This document shows positions 36,376 through 44,666 of a DNA stretch of 59,208 nucleotides, one piece after another. A model generated the notes under the pieces. It was not told where the DNA came from. It saw only the letters and a program-made list of their open reading frames with translations, and did no database searches. This DNA comes from an uncultured Lachnospiraceae bacterium. Its GTDB lineage: Bacteria > Bacillota > Clostridia > Lachnospirales > Lachnospiraceae. The stretch is taken from positions 1-59,208 of the forward strand of contig CAOKPU010000010.1 of NCBI GenBank assembly GCA_948470755.1, in the 5' to 3' direction. Position numbers and translations under genes: made by a program. How positions within the stretch are numbered: position 1 is the stretch's first letter; each line of letters starts with the position of its first letter.

Positions 36376-38163
36376 ATGGCAGAAGCAATGAGAGGCTTAA
36401 AAAGGACGCACCGCTGCGGGGAATTGTCCGCAGCCCATGTGGGAGAGATCGTGACGGTAATGGGCTGGGTGCAGAAGCAGAGGAATAAAGGCGGTATTAT
36501 CTTTGTCGATTTGAGAGACCGCTCCGGGCTGCTTCAGATAATTTTTGAAGAGAATGACTGCGGTGCGGAGAATTTCGCGAAGGCGGAGAAAATGAGAAGC
36601 GAATTTGTGGTGGCGGTAGTTGGAACAGTGGAGAAAAGGGCAGGGGCGGTAAATGAAAACATCGCTACCGGCGACATCGAAATCCGTGCAAAGCAGGCCC
36701 GTATCCTGTCTGAGGCGGAGACGCCGCCTTTTCCGATCGAAGCGGATTCTAAAACAAAGGAAGAACTGAGGCTGAAATACCGTTATCTTGATTTGCGCAG
36801 GCCGGATTTGCAGCGCAACCTGATTCTGCGCAGCGCCATAACAGCAAATATTCGTAAATTCTTAACAGAGGAAGGTTTTTTAGAGATAGAGACTCCAATC
36901 CTTGGCAAATCTACTCCGGAGGGGGCCAGGGATTACCTTGTTCCAAGCCGGGTGCATCCGGGTACCTTTTATGGGCTTCCACAGTCGCCGCAGTTGTTTA
37001 AGCAGCTTTTGATGTGTTCCGGTTATGACCGGTATTTTCAGATTGCAAAATGCTTCCGGGATGAAGATTTGCGGGCGGACCGCCAGCCGGAATTTACGCA
37101 GGTGGATATGGAGCTTTCCTTTGTGGATGTGGAGGATGTGATCGATGTGAACGAAAGGCTGATTCAGTTTGTTTGCCGGGAGGCGATCGGGCTTGAGGTG
37201 GAACTCCCCCTTCCCCGCATCAAATGGATCGATGCCATGAACCGTTATGGTTCCGATAAACCGGATACCCGTTTTGGCATGGAGCTTACCGATGTGTCGG
37301 AAACGGTAAGAGGCTGCGGTTTTGGCGTATTTGCGTCCGCGCTGGAAAACGGCGGATCCGTAAGAGGGATCAATGCCAAGGGGCAGGGGGCTATGCCGAG
37401 GAAGAAAATAGACGCCCTTGTGGATATGGCGAAAGGATACGGCGCAAAGGGGCTGGCTTATCTTTGTATTGGGGAAGACGGAAGCTTTAAGTCTTCGTTT
37501 GCCAAATTTATGACAGAGGAAGGACTGTGTGCTTTAGTGGAAGCAATGGGCGGTGAAAACGGGGATCTGCTTTTATTTGCCGCAGATAAGAATCCGGTGG
37601 TATGGAGCGTTCTTGGGGCGCTGCGCCTGGAGCTGGGAAGGCAGATGGGGCTGATCGATGAGAGCAAATTCCGGTTTTTATGGGTGACGGAGTTCCCCTT
37701 GTTGGAATGGAATGAGGAAGAAAACCGTTTTGTGGCGATGCATCATCCTTTTACTATGCCGATGGATGAGGATCTTGCTTATTTGGATTCCGATCCGGGC
37801 AGGGTACGGGCCAAAGCTTATGATATTGTATTAAATGGGGTAGAACTGGGCGGGGGATCCGTCAGGATTTTCCAGAACGATGTACAGGAAAAGATGTTTG
37901 AGGTATTGGGATTTGAAAAAGAAGATGCCTATAGCCGTTTTGGATTCCTGTTGAATGCGTTTAAGTATGGAGTGCCGCCTCATGCAGGGCTGGCTTATGG
38001 ATTGGACCGGTTGGTCATGCTGCTTGTCCATGGGGACAGCATCCGTGACGTAATGGCGTTCCCGAAGATCAAAGACGCTTCCTGTCTGTTGACCAACGCT
38101 CCGGATGTGGTGGATGAAGTACAGTTAAAAGAATTAGGGATTGGGATCTCGGAGGCTCCTTAA
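36376..38163 (+). CDS. aspS: Aspartyl-tRNA synthetase
   Basis: A 595-residue bacterial-type enzyme. The N-terminal OB fold (VTVMGWVQKQRNKGGIIFVDLRD) is followed by motif 1, motif 2 (FRDEDLRADRQPEFTQVD), the bacterial GAD insertion domain and motif 3 (GLAYGLDRLVMLL). ATG 36376 is chosen because GAGAGGGA is 9 bases upstream; ATG 36367 is too close to that site. Downstream lies a family 1 repeat. Confidence 0.97.
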   Translation: MAEAMRGLKRTHRCGELSAAHVGEIVTVMGWVQKQRNKGGIIFVDLRDRSGLLQIIFEENDCGAENFAKAEKMRSEFVVAVVGTVEKRAGAVNENIATGDIEIRAKQARILSEAETPPFPIEADSKTKEELRLKYRYLDLRRPDLQRNLILRSAITANIRKFLTEEGFLEIETPILGKSTPEGARDYLVPSRVHPGTFYGLPQSPQLFKQLLMCSGYDRYFQIAKCFRDEDLRADRQPEFTQVDMELSFVDVEDVIDVNERLIQFVCREAIGLEVELPLPRIKWIDAMNRYGSDKPDTRFGMELTDVSETVRGCGFGVFASALENGGSVRGINAKGQGAMPRKKIDALVDMAKGYGAKGLAYLCIGEDGSFKSSFAKFMTEEGLCALVEAMGGENGDLLLFAADKNPVVWSVLGALRLELGRQMGLIDESKFRFLWVTEFPLLEWNEEENRFVAMHHPFTMPMDEDLAYLDSDPGRVRAKAYDIVLNGVELGGGSVRIFQNDVQEKMFEVLGFEKEDAYSRFGFLLNAFKYGVPPHAGLAYGLDRLVMLLVHGDSIRDVMAFPKIKDASCLLTNAPDVVDEVQLKELGIGISEAP

Positions 38164-38204
38164 AAGAAAGGGGCTTTCGATTCAGGAAGATGGATGAGGG
38201 GCGG

Positions 38205-38342
38205 TAGGTTGAAAAATCAGCTTGATAGCTGATTTTATCAATCGGCTATTTGTGCCGGAGCATCACAAATAGCCCCGATGGCAGACGCAAATCTGATATT
38301 TGCGTCGCCCCGTCGCGTAAACGCTCCGGAATGGGGATTAGT
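38205..38342 (+). repeat. Family 1 hairpin-mosaic repeat, copy 4 (leader of the Sfp gene)
   Basis: Same modules as 13483-13620: hairpins AAAATCAGCT/AGCTGATTTT, GGCTATTTGTG/CACAAATAGCC, GACGCAAAT/ATTTGCGTC and the final CCG..CGG stem, ending ATGGGGATTAGT directly before ATG 38343. The only difference over 141 bases is A for G at 38337. Confidence 0.92.
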
Positions 38343-39077
38343 ATGATTAAGATCTATAGGGCAGACACGGCCTTGCTTTCCGACGAGGAATCGGTCCTAA
38401 AGAAGCTTGTGTTTTTGGATGACGTCCGGAGACAGAAAGTATGGCAGTGCAGGAATTTGGAAGATAAAAAAAGAAGCCTTCTTGCCGGGTATTTAATTCA
38501 GGCAGGGGCAAAAGAATGGATGACGGAAGAGGGCGGCTTGCAAAGAAATGCAAAACCGCTTTCTTTGTCTTATGTTTATTCGGAGTATGGAAAACCTTAT
38601 TTAAAAGGAAAGGAAAACCTGTATTTTAATATTTCCCATTCAAGGAACTATGTGGTATGTGCTTTTTCCAATCAGGAAGTGGGGATTGATATTCAAGTCC
38701 ATAGAAAAGGGAAAGGGAATATCGTGAGAAGGTTCTTTCCGCCGGAAGACCAGCAATTGATGGAAAGGCTGGTAAGGGAAGGAGCGGATCCGGAGAGGAT
38801 CTTTTTCCGTATGTGGGCTGTGAAGGAAGCCTATATGAAGCTGACGGGCGAGGGAATGCGTCAAGGGCTGGATCAGTCCGTGATTGAAATGGAAAATAGA
38901 AAAAGGGAAGGGCATAAAGAGCTTTTTAGACAGGGGAAGATAAGGAAAAAGTCTGAAAAAAGTGAGGATGCGTATTTTAATATATATGAAGAATATGATA
39001 ATATGAATAAGTATAGCATGGCAGTGTGCAGTTATGCGCCATTGGATGATGTACAGGAAAAAGAGATATCCTTATAA
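38343..39077 (+). CDS. 4'-phosphopantetheinyl transferase, Sfp type
   Basis: A 244-residue enzyme transferring the phosphopantetheine arm of CoA to a carrier protein. Signature motifs are present: NISHS (residues 96-100), GIDIQ (114-118) with the Mg-binding Asp116, and WAVKEAYMKLTGEG (158-171) with Glu and Lys. Length fits the Sfp group rather than the short AcpS group, so its target may be a secondary-metabolite carrier. No carrier or synthetase is in the window. The ATG lies 6 bases after GGGG of the repeat. An upstream in-frame extension through the repeat is unlikely. Confidence 0.92.
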   Translation: MIKIYRADTALLSDEESVLKKLVFLDDVRRQKVWQCRNLEDKKRSLLAGYLIQAGAKEWMTEEGGLQRNAKPLSLSYVYSEYGKPYLKGKENLYFNISHSRNYVVCAFSNQEVGIDIQVHRKGKGNIVRRFFPPEDQQLMERLVREGADPERIFFRMWAVKEAYMKLTGEGMRQGLDQSVIEMENRKREGHKELFRQGKIRKKSEKSEDAYFNIYEEYDNMNKYSMAVCSYAPLDDVQEKEISL

Positions 39078-39101
39078 GAACATATTGGGGGCAGGAATGA
39101 T

Positions 39102-39488
39102 ATGAAGGGCAATGCAACGTTTGAGTATGTGTTAGGGGTAGAACGGGAAGAACGGGCAGTCAGAAGAGACTTTATGATGGCAAAGAAAGTTGGGGAGGTT
39201 AGGTATGGGAAATATTTCTTATTTTACCGCGGTATGGATAAATGGATGTACATAGGTTATGATGATATTGTATGGGCGTATCGCAGGCTGGAGGGGATAA
39301 AGGGGAAACAAAGGAAGGATTCCGGGGACGGGGTTCATTTCCTGATGCTTGTGACAAAGGAAAAGAAAAGGATCGGAGTGCCGGTAGGAGAGGAAGGGAA
39401 CGCCCTGGCGGGGCTGGAAATCATCAGAGAGCATAATAAGTATATTGACATTGGCTTTTCAAGGGACAAAGAGGAGAGATATCTATGA
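39102..39488 (+). CDS. Unrecognised small protein, possibly PH-like
   Basis: A 128-residue soluble protein. It is rich in beta strands with YGKYFLFYRGMDKWMYIGYD, then DIVWAYRR, DGVHFLMLVTKEKK and a final helix ALAGLEIIREHN. This resembles a pleckstrin-homology-like or similar small barrel, but I cannot name a family. Its TGA overlaps the next ATG (ATGA), so it is coupled to the 39485 gene. It follows the Sfp gene by 24 bases. Confidence 0.65.
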   Translation: MKGNATFEYVLGVEREERAVRRDFMMAKKVGEVRYGKYFLFYRGMDKWMYIGYDDIVWAYRRLEGIKGKQRKDSGDGVHFLMLVTKEKKRIGVPVGEEGNALAGLEIIREHNKYIDIGFSRDKEERYL

Positions 39489-40180
39489 TCAAAAGCAGCG
39501 GGAACATCAGCCCGGGCAATTATCATACCCATGAGCATGAAATTACAAAATGCCTTCATGAAAGGAAGGCGGCGGGGTTTAAGGATGGGGGAGGGATGGC
39601 GGCAGAGGGCAAGGCCGCTTCGTCTTCTTTCGTTGAGGGACGGAAAGGATTATCCATGCGGGAACTGCTGACGGACGGGCTGAGGAAGCTGTTTGAAAAG
39701 GCTTCCGGAGCCTGGGGAAGAACGGAGGCCGGGGAAGAGGGAAGAAGTGCGGGGAAAGACAACGAAAAAGCGGCACAGGCCCTGACAGAAGGCGGCGGAA
39801 AGGATGGGATAACCGTTCCCTGCGTGGAAAATATTGCCGGGGTGTTGGCTACGGCGGTAGTAAAACCGGAAACTAAGACAGAAGGACTGCCAAGGGAAGA
39901 GGGCAGGAAAGTAGAGAAGGCGCAAGGCGCTGTGAGCGGGGGGCTTAAAAGGGGACAGGGAGGAATACGGGGATTTTTAAAGAAATTTGAGGAGGCTGCC
40001 GCAAAGGCAGGGCGGTTTTTGAAAAAGAAGGAGCATAAGGAAATACCCCTTATGGGAAACCATGCGGATCGGCATATGGGGAATAATAGTTTTTTGCTGG
40101 ATTCTTATAACCGTATGGGGGAATACAGCACATTGGCGCAGGATAGGAGCTTAGAAGGAAGTTTCCGCGCCAAAGGATAA
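39485..40180 (+). CDS. Unrecognised basic low-complexity protein
   Basis: A 231-residue protein without a family I know. It opens with a conserved-looking MIKSSGNISPGNYHTHEHEI, then a long Gly/Lys/Glu-rich, probably disordered stretch (about 35-150), a basic amphipathic stretch GIRGFLKKFEEAAAKAGRFL and a more ordered C-terminus (FLLDSYNRMGEYSTLAQDRS). No signal peptide or membrane helix. It is translationally coupled to the preceding gene. Confidence 0.65.
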   Translation: MIKSSGNISPGNYHTHEHEITKCLHERKAAGFKDGGGMAAEGKAASSSFVEGRKGLSMRELLTDGLRKLFEKASGAWGRTEAGEEGRSAGKDNEKAAQALTEGGGKDGITVPCVENIAGVLATAVVKPETKTEGLPREEGRKVEKAQGAVSGGLKRGQGGIRGFLKKFEEAAAKAGRFLKKKEHKEIPLMGNHADRHMGNNSFLLDSYNRMGEYSTLAQDRSLEGSFRAKG

Positions 40181-40192
40181 CGATAAAACGGT

Positions 40193-40217
40193 AGCCTGCC
40201 ATGTATTATGGCAGGCT
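40193..40217. terminator. Bidirectional terminator hairpin
   Basis: AGCCTGCCAT (40193-40202) pairs with ATGGCAGGCT (40208-40217). It lies between the convergent 39485 and amidase genes and overlaps the amidase stop. The plus side lacks a long T run; the minus side runs into ACCGTTTTATCG. Confidence 0.6.
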
Positions 40218-40736
40218 GTCTAAAATCCCGTCGGCAATCGCTTGTGCTATTTCGTTAAAACGGTTGTCGAATAAAATATTATCGTTTTCATTATTGATAA
40301 ATCCCGCTTCAATGAGCAGGGCGGGCATCTGCGTGCGGTTGAGGACAACCAAATTCGTCCGTTCATTTACCCCCTGATTGATAAAACCGATGGCCTGAAG
40401 GTTTTCGTTGATGTTTTCTGCCATACGCGCCGCAGCGCCGTAGCGGTCGTAAACAAGGGATTCTATCCCTGTATATTGGTTCGGATAGACGCTGGAATTG
40501 CGATGGATGGATACAAAATAGTCAGCGCCCGCTTCATTGGCTTTTTCTGCTTTGCGGGCAGGACTGTCGTAAGTATCCCCGGTTCGTGTATAGATTACAT
40601 TTACCCCGGCATTTTCCAACAGTTTCCCGACTGCCAGAGTAAGATTAAGGGCGTCCGTTTTTTCCTGCCGCCCATTATAGACAGCGCCGGGATTGGCCCC
40701 TCCATGCCCGGCGTCCAGAACAATAGTATATGCCAT
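40206..40736 (-). CDS. N-acetylmuramoyl-L-alanine amidase (Amidase_3) without a signal peptide
   Basis: A 176-residue zinc amidase that cleaves the glycan-peptide bond of peptidoglycan. Zinc ligands are His10 (LDAGHGG), Glu25 (GRQEKTD) and the His of FVSIHRNS; the catalytic Glu is in ALLIEAGFINN. The protein starts directly with the catalytic domain and has no signal peptide or cell-wall-binding repeats. This recalls CwlC-type enzymes released at mother-cell lysis during sporulation. AGGAGCGATT precedes the start. Confidence 0.9.
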   Translation of the reverse strand: MAYTIVLDAGHGGANPGAVYNGRQEKTDALNLTLAVGKLLENAGVNVIYTRTGDTYDSPARKAEKANEAGADYFVSIHRNSSVYPNQYTGIESLVYDRYGAAARMAENINENLQAIGFINQGVNERTNLVVLNRTQMPALLIEAGFINNENDNILFDNRFNEIAQAIADGILDSLP

Positions 40737-40814
40737 GGAAATCGCTCCTGATTTACTTATTTTACTTTATGATGAAATAAGAAATCTGTGATTTCCAAAA
40801 AAGCCGGGAAATAT

Positions 40815-41342
40815 TTAAGGATTACAATTTGTACAAGGTTCATAACCTGCGTTTATAATCTTTGAACTGGTGGTGGAGCGTTCCGCACGCTGATCCGGGG
40901 CGATATCCGCAACATAAGGGCAGTCTTGCGTGTGAAAAAGAGCGGAACCCATATCCATAATATAAAGCTGTTCATTTTCACTGCCGGCAGGAAGTCCGCT
41001 TTCCGGTGCAACAGAGGCTTCTGAGGAAACATCAGTGCCGGATTCATTGCTGGCATTTTCCGGGGCGGGTTCTGCTTCTTGGCTGTTTGGCGCAGGGGAT
41101 TCTTCTTCAGCAGATACAGGCTGGGGCTGGGGGGATCCCGGCAGTTCGGCCAAATTGCCGTTTTCATCGTAGGCAAGGCGGGATCCCTCGTCAGGAAGCC
41201 CCGAATCCGCTATTTCCGCTTCTTTCCCTAAATGAAAGCGCCTGCCGCTGTATTCAGCGTAAAGTATTACCCCTACCATTGAAATGGCGCCTGCCAGTAA
41301 AAGGCCGAGTATGATGTAAAAAATCCGTTTTAATATTTTCAT
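40815..41342 (-). CDS. Membrane-anchored protein with a cysteine-rich C-terminal motif
   Basis: A 175-residue protein. Residues ~7-30 form one membrane segment. The middle (about 60-125) is a Glu/Pro/Ser/Ala-rich linker, presumably extracellular. The C-terminus FHTQDCPYVADI plus GYEPCTNCNP resembles the small Ada-like zinc-binding motif seen at the ends of some nucleases and MBL proteins (F-H-x3-C ... P-C-x2-C). This suggests a metal-binding or redox tail at the cell surface. No partner is evident. Confidence 0.72.
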   Translation of the reverse strand: MKILKRIFYIILGLLLAGAISMVGVILYAEYSGRRFHLGKEAEIADSGLPDEGSRLAYDENGNLAELPGSPQPQPVSAEEESPAPNSQEAEPAPENASNESGTDVSSEASVAPESGLPAGSENEQLYIMDMGSALFHTQDCPYVADIAPDQRAERSTTSSKIINAGYEPCTNCNP

Positions 41343-41464
41343 AATTTTTTATCCTTAGCAGTCATTGTTGATTTTTTATATTTTATCACTATTTTTAAGG
41401 TTTTTCAATCAAGAATGCCGGGCTTTACAAAAAAAGAAGAGTGGAATATAATCGGTAGGGGTTA

Positions 41465-41553
41465 GTGTGAGAAGTGCTTCTAACCACTCGCAGCAGAGGC
41501 TGCTTCGTGGAGAAGCACTAAGTCTCACACGGGAGAATGCCTAAAATGCGGCA
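41465..41553 (+). repeat. Family 1 hairpin-mosaic repeat, copy 5
   Basis: Preceded by GGTAGGGGTTAG, the long hairpin 41465-41530 (GTGTGAG..CTCACAC, AGTGCTTCT/AGAAGCACT) is identical to 54-119. The following GAGAATGCC..GGCATTTTTCC hairpin is degraded on its right side. It forms part of the leader of the gene at 41587. Confidence 0.85.
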
Positions 41554-41586
41554 TTTTTCCGGACAAGGCATAGAGAGGAAGAAAAT

Positions 41587-42234
41587 ATGGGAAAATATAA
41601 AACAATTATTTTTGATTTGGACGGTACGCTGCTGGATACGCTGGAAGACTTGAAAAACAGCGTAAACTTTGCATTAGGCAATGCGGGGCTTAAGGAACGA
41701 TCACTGGAAGAGGTCAGGAAGTTTGTAGGAAATGGAGTAAGGCGGCTTATGGAACTGGCAGTGCCGGACGGGGAGGATAACCCGGATTTTTCCAGGATCC
41801 TTGCAGATTTTAAAGAACATTATAAAGTACATTGCAATGATAAGACGGCGCCGTATCCTCATATTATGGAATTGCTTGCGGAATTGAAAAAAAGAGGTTA
41901 TAAAATGGCAATCGTATCCAACAAATTTTATGGGGCGGTGCAGGAGCTGAAAAAGCTTTATTTTGAAGATTATATCTCCGTAGCCATAGGGGAAAAAGAG
42001 GGGATCCGTAAAAAACCGGCCCCCGATACTGTGTTGGAAGCAATGAAGGAACTGGAAAGCAAAAAAGAAGATACTGTGTATGTGGGGGATTCGGAAGTGG
42101 ATATTGCTACAGCAAAAAATACAGGGCTGGATTGTATTGCCGTGGCTTGGGGATTCCGTACGAAGGAAGAGCAAAAAAGGGCCGGCGGCAAAATATTTGC
42201 CGATGACCCTCTTGATATACTGGGAATGGTATAG
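41587..42234 (+). CDS. Phosphoglycolate phosphatase-like HAD hydrolase
   Basis: A 215-residue HAD-family phosphatase of the Gph/PgpB type with an alpha-helical cap. Motif I FDLDGTLLDT lies at residues 9-18, motif II is VSNK, motif III Lys is in IRKKPAPDT and motif IV is VYVGDSEVDIATA. Likely substrates are phosphoglycolate or a similar small phosphate ester; some relatives are pyrophosphatases. AGAGAGGAAG is just upstream of the ATG. Confidence 0.9.
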   Translation: MGKYKTIIFDLDGTLLDTLEDLKNSVNFALGNAGLKERSLEEVRKFVGNGVRRLMELAVPDGEDNPDFSRILADFKEHYKVHCNDKTAPYPHIMELLAELKKRGYKMAIVSNKFYGAVQELKKLYFEDYISVAIGEKEGIRKKPAPDTVLEAMKELESKKEDTVYVGDSEVDIATAKNTGLDCIAVAWGFRTKEEQKRAGGKIFADDPLDILGMV

Positions 42235-42241
42235 TTATATA

Positions 42242-43621
42242 TTATAAAGGATCAGAATCGCCGGTATTTCCGCTTTCTAAGTCATGGACAAGGGAAATGC
42301 CGGATTTTTTCTCTTCATTTCCCGGTTCATCGCTGAAGTTTTCCGGTTCGTCGGATGATTCCATCACTTCTTCGGGGAGAGTCATTAAAACTTTTTTAAT
42401 GCGGTTTTGGCTGATTTCCTTTACCTGCAAAGCGATCCCGTTTTCCATGACGATGGTTTCCTCCGCTTCCGGGAGACGGTCTAAATGTTCGATGATCAGC
42501 CCGCCGATGGAATCGTAGTCTTCCGAATCCAAGGAAGTATCTAAGGCATCGTTAATATCGTCCAGTTTCATCCCGCCTTCTACGAGATAAGAATAATCGT
42601 CGATTTGTTGAATGAGTTCTTCTTCATCCGCATCGTATTCATCACGGATTTCCCCTACAATCTCTTCCAACAGGTCTTCCAGGGTAATCATGCCGACGGT
42701 AGCGCCGTATTCATTCAGCACAAAAGTCACGTTGGCTGTCATTTCCCGCATTTCCATCATCAAATCTGCGGTTTTCTTATATTCATAAGTATAGTGCGCT
42801 TCCCTTAGGATATCCTTGATCCGGAAACCTTCGCTGCCGGATAAAAGGATAAAGTCTTTGATGTTGATAATGCCTACAATATTGTCTTTGTCATTTTCAT
42901 ATACGGGGAGGCGGGTGTACATGTATTCTTTGAACACATCAAGGACGTCGTCATATCCCATGTCCAGGCCGACGCTGACCATATCGATGCGCGGGATCAT
43001 AATATCCTTTGCAACGGCGTCGCTGAAATCAAAAACATTATAGATGATTTCCCTTTCTTCCGATTCAATGACCCCGTCTTCATGGCTTACGTCCACGTAA
43101 GTCTTCAGTTCGCTTTCCGTCATCAGGCTTTCTTTTTTGCTCATGTCAATATGAAGCAGTTTGGAAATGCCGGAAGACATTTTATCAATAAGGAATACTA
43201 CCGGAGTAAAAAGCTTCATGAGTAAAAGAATGATTTTAGCGTATACCAGGGATATTTTGTCCGAATAAAGCATGGCGGTGTTTTTAGGGATGATTTCCCC
43301 AAAAATAAGAATCGTAAGCGTAAGGATACCGGTTGCAATCCCTACCGCATAACTTCCAAATGCTTTTGTCGCGAGGATTGTGGTCAGGGAAGACGCCGTA
43401 AGATTGACAATATTATTGCCGATAAGAATAGTGCTTAACATTTTGCTGTAATTGTCTAAAACGGTAAGAGAAGCAGCGGCCCGGGAATTGCCCTCATCGG
43501 CCAGCGCTTTCATACGTACTCTGTTCACTGTAGTAAAAGCGGTTTCCGCCGAAGAAAAAAAGGCGGATAAGCCAATTAAAACGATAATAACGATTAATTG
43601 TATGACACCCGTGGTATCCAA
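42242..43621 (-). CDS. CNNM/CorC-type membrane protein (hemolysin C family)
   Basis: A 459-residue protein with an N-terminal DUF21/CNNM membrane domain (about 1-190, several helices, with FFSSAETAFTTVNRVR), a CBS-domain pair (about 205-330, PRIDMVSV and GIINIKDF) and a C-terminal CorC/HlyC domain (about 350-430). Members transport or sense Mg2+ or other divalent cations. The C-terminal tail (ESSDEPENFSDEPGNEEK) is acidic. It is convergent with the phosphatase gene. Confidence 0.93.
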   Translation of the reverse strand: MDTTGVIQLIVIIVLIGLSAFFSSAETAFTTVNRVRMKALADEGNSRAAASLTVLDNYSKMLSTILIGNNIVNLTASSLTTILATKAFGSYAVGIATGILTLTILIFGEIIPKNTAMLYSDKISLVYAKIILLLMKLFTPVVFLIDKMSSGISKLLHIDMSKKESLMTESELKTYVDVSHEDGVIESEEREIIYNVFDFSDAVAKDIMIPRIDMVSVGLDMGYDDVLDVFKEYMYTRLPVYENDKDNIVGIINIKDFILLSGSEGFRIKDILREAHYTYEYKKTADLMMEMREMTANVTFVLNEYGATVGMITLEDLLEEIVGEIRDEYDADEEELIQQIDDYSYLVEGGMKLDDINDALDTSLDSEDYDSIGGLIIEHLDRLPEAEETIVMENGIALQVKEISQNRIKKVLMTLPEEVMESSDEPENFSDEPGNEEKKSGISLVHDLESGNTGDSDPL

Positions 43622-43816
43622 AATTCAATCACTCCTTATGTATATAAAGTTTTCCATGGACGATAGTACAAAGTTTTTACTAAATCTGTTTCCCAGGGAC
43701 ATATATGAAATATTACAGTATTGCGTGATAGGTGTCAAGATATTTCATAATTCAGGAAAGTTAGAGGCAAAAGAAGAATATACATTAGAAGATAGAAATG
43801 CCGGAAGGAGATTTAC

Positions 43817-44239
43817 ATGGAGAAAATGGGGAAAATGAGGATGAGGAACAAAGAGGAGTCCCGGACGGGCAATATGTTGAGCGGGGAAGGGATTCTTTTT
43901 ATGATGAAATGTCTGCTATTTTCTTATGTGCTGACCGCAGGGCTGTTGCTTTTGCTGGCTCTTATGCTGTACCGGTTTGGTTTACAGGAGAAGGCGGTGA
44001 ACATTGGCATTATCCTGATTTACATAGCGGTTACCTTTTTGTCGGGCCTTTTTGTTGGGAAAAGGGCAGGAAGCCGTAAATTTTTATGGGGATTATGGAT
44101 GGGGGTGTTGTATTTCGCCGTGCTGGCAATGGTCTCTTTAGCGGTAAACAGGAGTATTTCCGATGTGGCGTCCAATTTTGTGACCGTATTCTTTCTATGC
44201 GGCGGCAGCGGGATGCTGGGGGGGATGGTGGCCAGATAG
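43817..44239 (+). CDS. TIGR04086-like four-helix membrane protein
   Basis: A 140-residue membrane protein with four hydrophobic segments after a ~30-residue charged N-terminus. GLFVGKRAGSRKFLWGLWMG and a Gly-rich end (CGGSGMLGGMVA) fit the TIGR04086/YrzE group. GGAAGGAG lies 8 bases before ATG 43817. In Clostridia this family commonly sits beside the SCIFF genes, as here, but its role is unknown. Confidence 0.8.
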   Translation: MEKMGKMRMRNKEESRTGNMLSGEGILFMMKCLLFSYVLTAGLLLLLALMLYRFGLQEKAVNIGIILIYIAVTFLSGLFVGKRAGSRKFLWGLWMGVLYFAVLAMVSLAVNRSISDVASNFVTVFFLCGGSGMLGGMVAR

Positions 44240-44344
44240 AAGGTTTTGCACGGGTTTTGGGAAAAAAGCGTGGCGCTTGTCCGGTGTGGAAGCAAAATTA
44301 GCCATATCCTGAAAAAAGTTCTTCCCCTTGGGATGAAACTATGC

Positions 44345-44350
44345 TATACT
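44345..44350 (+). promoter_or_regulatory. Extended -10 promoter of scfA
   Basis: TGCTATACT (TATACT 44345-44350) is an extended -10, 48 bases before the scfA ATG. The -35 region is weak. Confidence 0.45.
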
Positions 44351-44397
44351 ACAATAAGTCCGTAAAAAGTTCATGAAATATTTAAGGAGGCTTTGCG

Positions 44398-44541
44398 ATG
44401 AAACACATAAAGACGTTGAGTACAAGGGATTATAAAGAGTCCATGAAAAAAGGAGGATGCGGCGAATGCCAGACATCTTGTCAGTCAGCCTGCAAAACAT
44501 CTTGTACCGTAGGCAATCAGAGCTGCGAAAAGGTGAAATAA
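44398..44541 (+). CDS. scfA: SCIFF ranthipeptide precursor (six Cys in forty-five residues)
   Basis: A 47-residue peptide missed by length cut-offs. The leader MKHIKTLSTRDYKESMKKGG is followed by a core with six cysteines (GGCGECQTSCQSACKTSC and NQSC). This is the near-universal clostridial SCIFF peptide, in which the neighbouring radical SAM maturase installs thioether bonds. TTAAGGAGG lies 7 bases upstream. Its biological role is unknown. A 10-bp hairpin separates it from the maturase gene. Confidence 0.97.
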   Translation: MKHIKTLSTRDYKESMKKGGCGECQTSCQSACKTSCTVGNQSCEKVK

Positions 44542-44603
44542 CGCTCCGGGCAGGCCGTGAGGCCGGGCTGTGGCGTAAGGATAGACGAAAAATAAGGACT
44601 TCG

Positions 44604-44629
44604 TAAGCAGCGATTGGCGTCGCTGCTTA
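44604..44629 (+). terminator. Hairpin between scfA and scfB (possible attenuator)
   Basis: TAAGCAGCGA (44604-44613) pairs with TCGCTGCTTA (44620-44629), six-base loop, then TTATAT. It is a weak terminator or processing site that could give more peptide message than enzyme message. Confidence 0.5.
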
Positions 44630-44666
44630 TTATATGTACAGGATGCATAGGAAAGGGATTGGTGAA

